A stretch of 64,000 bases of DNA from Bipolaris cookei (taxonomy: Eukaryota > Ascomycota > Dothideomycetes > Pleosporales > Pleosporaceae), in assembly GCA_002286855.1 (NCBI GenBank), contig NRSV01000022.1, forward strand, positions 124,001 to 188,000, read 5' to 3'. The notes beneath the pieces were generated by a model. It was not told the DNA's origin, did not search any database, and was given only the letters and a program-made list of their open reading frames with translations. The translations under genes were made by a program, and so were the position numbers. Of this stretch, positions 56,722 to 64,000 are shown piece after piece; positions within the stretch are counted from its first letter, which is position 1; every line of letters begins with the position of its first letter.

Positions 56722-58258
56722 CGTCTTTGTTTTTATTCTTCTTCTCTCATCCCGCAAAAATCTGCATATCGCCCTATTACCCGCGCGGCTGAAAAGGCAA
56801 AAACAAGAAAAAAAACGGGGTTTCTAAAAGCGTGTAATCGACAATACCATCCCAAGTGTTAATGCTTCGAGAGAAGAGGAAGCAAATACACCACGCACCA
56901 CCTCATTTCCCGCCTATACACCTTGCCATTTCCCTACATTTACCTCCAACCTCACCTCATTCATCACTCTACCTGCTTCTACCCGCACACTCCCATCTCC
57001 CCGTCCTCTCCCTCACGCTCACTGCACCTCCAACCTCCCCCGAAAAAACCCGGGAAACAACATCACCCCTAACCCCAAACGGCTCAACCCAGAAAAAAAG
57101 AAGCAAGTAACATTTGGCGCTTGCCTCGCTGTCACCCAGCTGGAGAGCCGTGTGACCCAAGACTCTCAGCAACCACCCACTCAACGGGTGAACCGTATAC
57201 GGCACCCTGCCTATTTCAGCGAGAGGTATGCGTTAGCGCCGCGTGGTGGCGTGCGTGCTTGGTAGCTGAGAGGGAAAATAAGGTGACCGGGGGGAAGGTA
57301 GGGGTCTTGGAGGATGCCGGTGCGGGTAGGAAATATAGGATTTGTGGAGCGTATGATACGGATGTAGATTGAATTTGGGGAGGGGGAGAGCAGAGGGTAC
57401 AAGGGAGGGAATATGCAGCTTTGTTGCGAGGGGTGTATGTGTTTGGGAGGTGTTGGTTGGGTCTACGGTGTTTGGATAGAAGCGGTAGGGGACGTATGGA
57501 GGAACGAAGGGCTGTTGAGCATATTTTTTTTGAGTACTGTATTTTTTTTTAATGATATATAGAGAATGGGATCGTGATGGTTCGCTCATAGGACAGGATA
57601 TGTCATTTCATACACTTTCATCTCCATATCCACACTCTCCACTCTTCCCGCCCAGACATAACAATTCCAGCACTCCAAACTATCACATCTGCATCAGACT
57701 ACTAAACTTTCAGCCCTCTCCTTATCTATCTCGCTAATCGCATACTAAACTCTAGCTTCCCTCCGAATGCAAGGGGTAAAATGTTACGTGATCAAATTTC
57801 TCCACGGGTAATTCCGAAACGACAGACACTTTTCAGCTCTTTGAATTCCGCGGAGACGAAAAAAGAGCGGGCGGGGCTGCGCGCGCTGGAAGAACATGGC
57901 ATAAGTATGATGCATTTCGCTTGTTTTTTTCTTGTCTTTGGAACGGGTTAGGTTCTACATGTAGATGTGGGGTTTTTATTAGCTGTGGAGTCAGGTAGGT
58001 AGCTGGAGGAACTAAAGTATTGTGTCTGTGTGTAGTATCGGATAACAGCTTAATTTTTTTTCTTAGTAATGATTCTTTGTATCCATATCATTGCCTACAA
58101 AAAAAGAATGTGGTTCGAGGTAGAAATCAACGCAATTCACATGATATATTCTTTGGATAATTCGAGTCAGTTACTTGGGTATCTCGCCCAAAACAACCGT
58201 AAAAGAAAAAAAACGCCAATACAACCCATCTGTCTTATCACTCTCCCAATTTAAATGT
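56722..58258. other. Intergenic region of about 1.5 kb
   Basis: No supported gene is seen. It contains long pyrimidine-rich stretches (56,900 to 57,050 on the plus strand). Confidence 0.45.
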
Positions 58259-58807
58259 CTAGTATCTATCCTTCCATGCATACTTCTCACTAGCCGTATA
58301 CCAGCGAATTAAACTCCTTGCGCCAACCTCGTCACCCGTGCGAAACAACTGCGCGACATCGACGTTGAGCGGGCTGTCTGGCTCGGCGCTGGTAAGCAGC
58401 TGGTGGATACTGGTCATGGTCGTAGAGATAGTGTATGCAGGAGACCACGAGGTCTTGAGGAGGTCGAGGCAGATTTCGCCGGTTTTGAAGTCGACATTGG
58501 GGTGACAGATGGGGGTTATGAAGCGGACAGTGGGGGGTGCGAGGGGGTAGGTAGAGGGGATGGAGATAGAGAGGAGCCAGCAGCCGTCTGGTTGGGGTGT
58601 GTTAGTAGTGTGAAGAGCGGGTGAAAGGTGAATGCATGTACCTTCGTATGCGGTTCCTGGAACGCCTTTCATGACGGCACGCCATTGCATGACGTCGTCG
58701 TCGGTGGGCCCCAGGTCGTAGAGGACGTCGTTCTTGTTGGACTGATATGTTTGCAGCTCCGTCATCAGCCGCTTGATAGGCGAGGCGTTGCGCGAGGAGC
58801 CAGCCAT
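58259..58807 (-). CDS. PEX4: Ubiquitin-conjugating enzyme E2, peroxin 4 type
   Basis: Two exons (58807-58642, 58587-58259) give 164 residues. The UBC fold is clear: SPIKRLMTELQTY helix, WRAVMKGVPGTAYEDGCWLL across the splice, YPLAPPTVRFITPICHPNVD and the active-site Cys in GEICLDLLK. The C-terminal part (DSPLNVDVAQLFRTGDEVGA) resembles Pex4, the E2 that ubiquitinates the import receptor Pex5 at the peroxisome together with Pex22. The Pex4 call rests on overall wording and is less certain than the E2 call. The 54-base intron has ACTAAC and CCAG. It is a multiple of three without stops, so retention would insert 18 residues inside the fold. Confidence 0.8.
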   Translation of the reverse strand: MAGSSRNASPIKRLMTELQTYQSNKNDVLYDLGPTDDDVMQWRAVMKGVPGTAYEGTCIHLSPALHTTNTPQPDGCWLLSISIPSTYPLAPPTVRFITPICHPNVDFKTGEICLDLLKTSWSPAYTISTTMTSIHQLLTSAEPDSPLNVDVAQLFRTGDEVGARSLIRWYTASEKYAWKDRY

Positions 58808-59131
58808 GATGTGGGTTTCACTCTGCGATTAGCACGCAAACCGGGCTAGTGGTACGAGGTGGACAGTTGTGCGGGGAGTTTGTACAGAAGGAGCGCCGGG
58901 GGTGAGATGGCGGTGAAAGGCGAGTGAGGAGGCTGGCTGGCCAACACGTCCCAGGCGCAATGGGCTGGCTGGCTGGGTTGGCCGCGGTGATGCTGGCTGG
59001 CACCTCGGTCGCATAGAGCTCATGTGCGCTCCGCGACCAAAGCTTGTCACCCCACCAAAACTTTTGGACATGGGCGCCATCAACCCATGACGACGGCGAC
59101 ACGCGCATACAATACAAAAATATATCCAGTT
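58808..59131. promoter_or_regulatory. Short divergent promoter PEX4 / RRP46
   Basis: Only 324 bases separate the two divergent ATGs. The stretch carries several GGCTGGCTGG-like repeats near 58,930 to 59,000 that may be regulatory. Confidence 0.5.
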
Positions 59132-60032
59132 ATGGTTGCCCCAACAGTTGCCCTCACTCATCTAAATCGCGCCGATGGCTCAGCGACATATACACACAAT
59201 GGGTACTCTATCATTGGTGCCGTCAATGGGCCAATCGAGGTGCAGCGGCGCGATGAGTTGCCAGAAGAAGCCGCCATTGAAGTCAATCTGAGGCCAGCCG
59301 CGGGCGTAGGAAGTGCGTATTGGTATCCGATAGTAGAATGTCAAAGATAGCTCGGTGCTGACAATAATATACTGCAAGGCCCAAGAGAGCGACACCTCGA
59401 AACCCTCGTACACAACACGCTGCGCAGCATTATCCTGACGCAATCGATACCACGAACGCTGGTCCAAATCACTCTGCAAGTGAGGAGCTTGCCAGAGGAA
59501 GATAGCACCGCAGGCGTCAATACGGTTCGTCTGCAGTCCACCATTCGTAGCCATGGTCAAGATCGCTGACAATTATCCCAAGTCTCTTTCTCTCCTCCCT
59601 CACCTCCTCCATACCGCGCTTCTCGCCCTTCTCTCTGCCTCGATACCCCTATCCACAACTCTCACATCTGTGCTCATCGCGCAACCTGCCTCGACTTCTT
59701 CGGCGCTTCTATCTCCAACCGCCAACCAGCTTTTGCGCGCGAAGCCCATACGCTCAATCCATGTCTTCGCTTTTTCGGGCAAGAGGAAGATGTTGCTGAG
59801 TGAGAGCGAAGGATCCTTTAGTTACGAAGATTGGAACGAAGCCTGTCAAATGGCTGAGGAGGCGTGTTGCGGCGAGGACGACAGCGAAGACCAAGGCGGC
59901 ATCAAATTAGCCGTCGAGGGCGATGCAATGGATATCGATGCGCAGGCTGAAGCAGAGAGCTTGGATAAGTGGCTGAGGAGCGTGGTAAAGCAAAAAGTGG
60001 AGCACGAACAGCGGTGGAGGAGCGCGACCTGA
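59132..60032 (+). CDS. RRP46: Exosome core subunit Rrp46 (RNase PH fold)
   Basis: Rrp46 is one of six RNase PH-like ring proteins of the eukaryotic exosome, which degrades and trims RNA in nucleus and cytoplasm. Eukaryotic ring subunits are structural, not catalytic. Three exons (59132-59312, 59379-59524, 59583-60032) give 258 residues. Marks are LNRADGSATYTHNG near the N-terminus, GAVNGPIEVQRRDELPEEA, GVGSPRERHLETLV across the first splice, RTLVQITLQV, and LLPHLLHTALLALLSASIPL, typical of the second half of the fold. The C-terminal 80 residues are acidic (EDDSEDQGG). I chose the ATG at 59132 because homologues start just before LNRADGS. An in-frame ATG lies at 59087. Confidence 0.9.
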
Positions 60033-60787
60033 AGAGTGGATGTTTTCAGACCAACGCAGACAGCGGGGAAGCTCTCTCCAAGAAGCCCAAAAGCTTCATG
60101 TCACATCTGACAAGCTCACCTTCTTGATGTCGGTATGCACAAAAAAAACGCTGCCCCCGGATTTCCCTCAGAGAAACAAGGCCATTGCTTGAGTCGCGTG
60201 CCCTTGGTGCTACAGCCATGTGTTGCTCGGCCGTTGAACAAGAGACAACTCTTTTCGAGAACCACAAATACGCCCACTTGCTAGATAAGTGGAGTCTGAA
60301 CACAACAACAAAGGTGCCCAAGAGGCAGACTTCATTTGACCTCTTATGCATTTCTGAAAACCAATAGTATTCAATCATTGTGAGCCAAGTACAAAAAATA
60401 TCATTTCCTCAACTAATAACCTACGTGCATGAGATGCGATCCAGAATGCGATCCAAATGCGATGCAGTAATTCAATAGCTTTTGTAATCAAAGTATAGAA
60501 AACAACAGCAAAGGATGCTTGGCAATGAGAAAATATGTCGTCGTAAGAGATGTTATATGCGCGATAAACGTATGACAACGGTTTGTGGCCCATAGTACCT
60601 TGAACAAGCCGTCGTACGAAAAGTTGTCGTTTTTCTTTCCTTAAATTTCGTTGAACTTCGTCCGATGATAATGGCGGTGGTGGAATCCCTTGTTTTCGCA
60701 GCGCTATGCAAAAAATATCAAAAGAGAGAAAGGAAAGGCCCAAATTCCAGAGGAGAGAGGAGAAAAAAAAATCCAAGTCACATCCCG
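60033..60787. other. Intergenic region between converging genes
   Basis: No gene is seen. Confidence 0.45.
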
Positions 60788-62106
60788 TCAGACATCCTCA
60801 AACTTCTTGTGCTCCCTATTTGCTTGTTCCGCCATTAAGCGCGTCAGGGATTCCTGAGGGTCCCAATCAGGCACTTCCCACATGGTTTTGCCTTGTGATA
60901 TCTCTTCATCGTCCACCAGCCTGACGTCTTGGCTGCACGCTTTGGCTTCTCTCAACCACTCCTTCCACGCAACCGTATCAGGACAAGCGGAACTCCTTAG
61001 CACCCAGTCCGTGTCTTTGGTAACGCAAATCGCCTTCCACAGAGTCCATGTATACGATTTACTTTCAGACGGATAGCCCTTCGTGTTCATGTCGGAGCCG
61101 GTAAGGCACTCGGGTATCACCTCGTAACAAGATGTATCCCAGTGCATCTTGCTAGGTAACGCAGCCACAATCCAGTACGATGCGTTGAGGAGCATATAAG
61201 AGCCTGCCCACGCGATCTGGACCTGGATTTGCGCATTGGCAAGACAGATGACGCCGCCCATGAGCATCATGGTGCCTATCAAGCTCAGTAGCCGGTATAC
61301 GGGAGCGTGTGTGATGAGGTAGTGGATGCCTTCGGGTGCAAAATAAAGTTCCCGGGCAACATCTTCCTCACATCGCACCACCAAGAAGCTACCCTTCAAA
61401 TATCGTATCACAAGATCTCCACGTGGTACCTTGCGGTCTCTGTCGGGGCGTGAGGGGAGTTTCAATGTCCATTTGTTGCTCAGTCCAATCAGACTAGAGA
61501 GGGACGATAGCACCAGCGTAGCTACCAGAGACATGCCGTCGTCTTGCCATATTGACAAGGCTAGGAGTAAGACGGAGAGGGCGAAACCAATTAGGAGGAC
61601 GACGGTGAGCGGGCCGAAAGTCTTTGATTTGAGCTCCTGGTTGCGAACGCGTTTTATTTGGACGACGCGGACGTTAAACTCAGGGAGGTTGTTAGCATCG
61701 CTGGTTGGCTTCTGTAAGCATACCGCCGTGATTGCTATCGCGCGTTACAGAGTCTGGTAGACAGGCGGGGAAGTGCCTTGCCGGAACTTGCTAGTAGCGA
61801 AGTTTACCAGTGATGGTGCACTCACCAGACAATGTTGCCAATATGGTTAATGTGATCTCGGTGATTGCCCGAGACAATTCCCGTCACATGTCCTGGAAAT
61901 GATTCAAGATTACTTGGCCTCGTAGGTCTCATTAGAGCCTGAGGAGCTGGCAGCAGGCGCGGCAAGAAGATCCATCTGGAAAGTGTTGAGACTTGCGCGT
62001 TGGCCAGGACTGAACCCTCTCCCAAAATGGCTAGGAAGCCAACAATGTCGAGTTGCAACTCTTTGTAGGAGAAACTTCCATCGCTGTCAGCCGGAAGCCA
62101 ATACAT
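60788..62106 (-). CDS. Fungal membrane protein of unknown function (about four TM segments)
   Basis: Two exons (62106-61826, 61700-60788) give 397 residues. The N-terminal part (GSFSYKELQLDIVGFLAILGEGSVLANAQVS, FPGHVTGIVSGNHRDHINHI) is soluble. Four hydrophobic segments follow: PLTVVLLIGFALSVLLLAL, LVATLVLSSLSSLIGL, RLLSLIGTMMLMGGVICLA and IAWAGSYMLLNASYWIVAAL. The last 110 residues are soluble again, rich in Trp and acidic residues (ESKSYTWTLWKAICVTKDTD). The arrangement is familiar from uncharacterised Pezizomycotina proteins, but no function is known to me. The intron acceptor (CCAACCAG at 61701) was chosen because it is the one that keeps phase. TTACAG upstream would create a stop. Confidence 0.72.
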
Positions 62107-63457
62107 ATCGGTAGGCACTGGGGGTCTCTAGAGGGCGTAACGGAACGAAGGCGTGAAAAGGCAGAAATGCGGCATGGGTCCGATTTGAAGGGCAACGCGG
62201 ATTGAAGTGCGGCGTTGAGGTGAGCACAGTTAGTAGAAGTCGATATATATCAAACACAAATTCGAGGCACAAAGGCATGCATGATGATGACGACGCGTGG
62301 AGGTGTGGAATGAAGGGTGTACAGGTTGCAGCTGGGGGGCCAAAAGCGCCTGTGTTACCGCTCGGGTTAGAAGGCTGTCGGTACGCGCTGCGTCGAAGGA
62401 AGCGAATGTCGATGCATGTCCAAAGCCCCATGCGATTGGAGCCTGGTGAACGAGGGGTCTCGCTGATGGCCTGTGGCTTTTTTGCATAGCCTCACTTGTG
62501 CCAGCGACTCTAGCCTTCTCTCCAGGAACTGACCCGCTGGTTGTGATAAACGCCTTGAGCTTGTCGACTGCTGCGCCCCCTCCCGACGGCAGTGTAGGCT
62601 GACTTTGACGTGAAACGATCGACAGCGACACCTGCGTTCACGACCTAATTATTTTAACAAAACGCTGGGTGTGGTGTCGCATGTACCTGGGGTGTCAAGA
62701 GAGGAAGAAAACATTCGCAGAAAGTGTGGCTTGATGTATGTGGACGCTCCTTCTTTTTCCATGGCGTGTCTTTTGCGGGTGCCATCACAAGGCAGACACC
62801 ATCAAACATGCCGTCATTCACTCCCACACCCCCCTCCCTCATCGTCTTCTCTTCATCCTTAGGCAACAGGACAAGGTGTGACCGAGGCGCAGCCCGTATA
62901 GCTACACCGGAATTCCACTCATTAAATTACTTTACTGATCCGTATGGCCACGTGCCTTAGGCCAAAAAAACGGCCCTACAACACTTGACACTGGTACTCC
63001 GTCGACAATACCAGGCTAAGTTTCGCCGTTTAGTTCGCAGGCTTTACCCAAATAGAGTAGCACTATACCAGTCAACGACTCATCCGACATCAAGTATTCC
63101 TCACAGCCTAGACCGGTGAAACAAGAAATCTGCCTCAAAGGGTTTTTGAATGCAGGTGCAACCGGATGCGATCATCATTGGATTGCTCTCCCTGCGACTT
63201 TATTCGCATCGGCATGAACAGCCGACCATAATCATCTTGCCAAAACAATCACCGGTATGCCCACTGACGGCGACTTCAAACCTTCGAGTGAGTCTCAACA
63301 AGCCCGCCCAGGCTTGTTGGCCAAGTGTGGCATTGTAATCCCCACATTGTGAGTCTTGGACCAAAACACGCATGTCTTGTGCACGTCTGTATTAACCAGT
63401 GCATGTAGCTTTGTACGTGGTAGACACACGTCTCCAGAGGATCCAAACAGGCCGGTC
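62107..63457. other. Intergenic region
   Basis: No supported gene is seen between two divergent genes. Confidence 0.4.
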
Positions 63458-64000
63458 ATGACCCTAGCTGACTCGCCAAAAAAGAGAAAAAGGGCGACGA
63501 GCTCGCATCCAACACGAAAAGTGCCTTTTCATCCTGCAGATATGGAAGCCCCTGATCCGATTCTTGGTAGCCAAATGCAACAGCAGCAGGAGGCACAGGC
63601 CTTGGCTAAGTTTGACCAAGAACTAAAGGATGCAACAGCATTGGAGAGATATGGGCAACAGAGGAGCAACCTTCTCCAAGTAGAAGAAGACAACGCTTGG
63701 GATCGGGAAGCAAAGCCGAATAGTAACTCAACATCTGAGCAAGATAGGGAGGAGAGAAGAGCTGCCATCATCATACAGGAGATTCGCGAGTATGAGCGCA
63801 TCGTTACCTTTGGAAATCTGGCCTCAGAGTCGCTCCCGGATATTGAGGATCAGGACATGGGTGGCCAATTTCTTACTAACAAAGAACGGATAGATACGCA
63901 GAGCAAGTTGTTTGAGATATCCAAGATGGTGCCCAAGGGAGGCCTTCTGCATTTGCACTTCAATGCCGAATTACATCCTGAAATTCTTCTTGTACGAGCC
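63458..64000 (+). CDS. ADGF/CECR1-type adenosine deaminase, 3' end outside window
   Basis: The frame is open from the ATG at 63458 to the window end (181 codons). The first 35 residues are basic (SPKKRKRATSSHPTRK), without a secretion signal. A polar helical stretch follows (QQQQEAQALAKFDQELKDA). The segment ESKLFEISK-like SKLFEISKMVPKGGLLHLHF is the hallmark entry to the amidohydrolase barrel in adenosine deaminase-related growth factors. There the HLH pair binds the zinc ion. The rest of the catalytic domain lies to the right of the window. Fungal members without a signal peptide are common, and their substrate is not established. Confidence 0.8.
   Translation, partial: MTLADSPKKRKRATSSHPTRKVPFHPADMEAPDPILGSQMQQQQEAQALAKFDQELKDATALERYGQQRSNLLQVEEDNAWDREAKPNSNSTSEQDREERRAAIIIQEIREYERIVTFGNLASESLPDIEDQDMGGQFLTNKERIDTQSKLFEISKMVPKGGLLHLHFNAELHPEILLVRA

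Noticed and set aside
1..64000. tRNA genes, rRNA and CRISPR arrays
   Set aside because: I scanned by eye for T-loop-like GTTCRANNC patterns with matching arms and for regular spaced repeats and found none that hold. A tRNAscan run would be decisive for tRNAs.

Overview
This window reads as nuclear DNA of a filamentous ascomycete (Pezizomycotina), most likely a dothideomycete such as a member of the Pleosporales. The order-level call is inference. The evidence is the gene style: short spliceosomal introns of about 50 to 170 bases with GTAAGT-type donors, CTAAC/CTGAC branch sites and YAG acceptors, many single-exon genes, no operons, and fungal hallmarks such as a HET-domain gene, a Fot1/pogo transposon and a DUF1264 protein.

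Layout. Positions 1 to 18,000 are a dense, conserved gene block on the plus strand with one exception: a disordered protein (cut by the left edge), transketolase, a metaxin-like protein, a class I methyltransferase, a DUF1264 protein, a NOPCHAP1-like protein (minus strand), a class II eIF4E, prohibitin 1 and a C2H2 zinc-finger regulator. From 18,000 to about 30,500 the window turns gene-poor and accessory. It holds microsatellites, about 5 kb without recognisable genes, a broken secreted GMC oxidoreductase, an intact 1.85-kb pogo/Fot1 transposon, a small secreted-protein gene broken by one frameshift, and a 395-bp foldback MITE. Positions 30,500 to 35,600 hold one very large secreted polysaccharide-deacetylase-like protein with five tandem beta-rich modules.

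Positions 36,700 to 51,000 return to conserved genes. A Rieske monooxygenase and a dimethylglycine oxidase-like flavoprotein lie head to head and suggest a two-step glycine betaine demethylation pathway. They are followed by glyoxalase II, eIF2B delta (GCD2) and an F-box/RCC1 protein (SAF1-like). Positions 51,700 to 54,000 hold a decayed HET-domain gene whose stop codons look like C-to-T damage. The last part holds a lineage-type membrane protein, PEX4 and RRP46 sharing a short divergent promoter, a four-TM membrane protein, and the start of an ADGF/CECR1-type adenosine deaminase cut by the right edge.

The most unusual items are the betaine gene pair, the deacetylase with its repeat array, and the cluster of young gene lesions around a fresh transposon. 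Gene models were spliced by hand from reading frame, splice signals and family knowledge. No database search was run.
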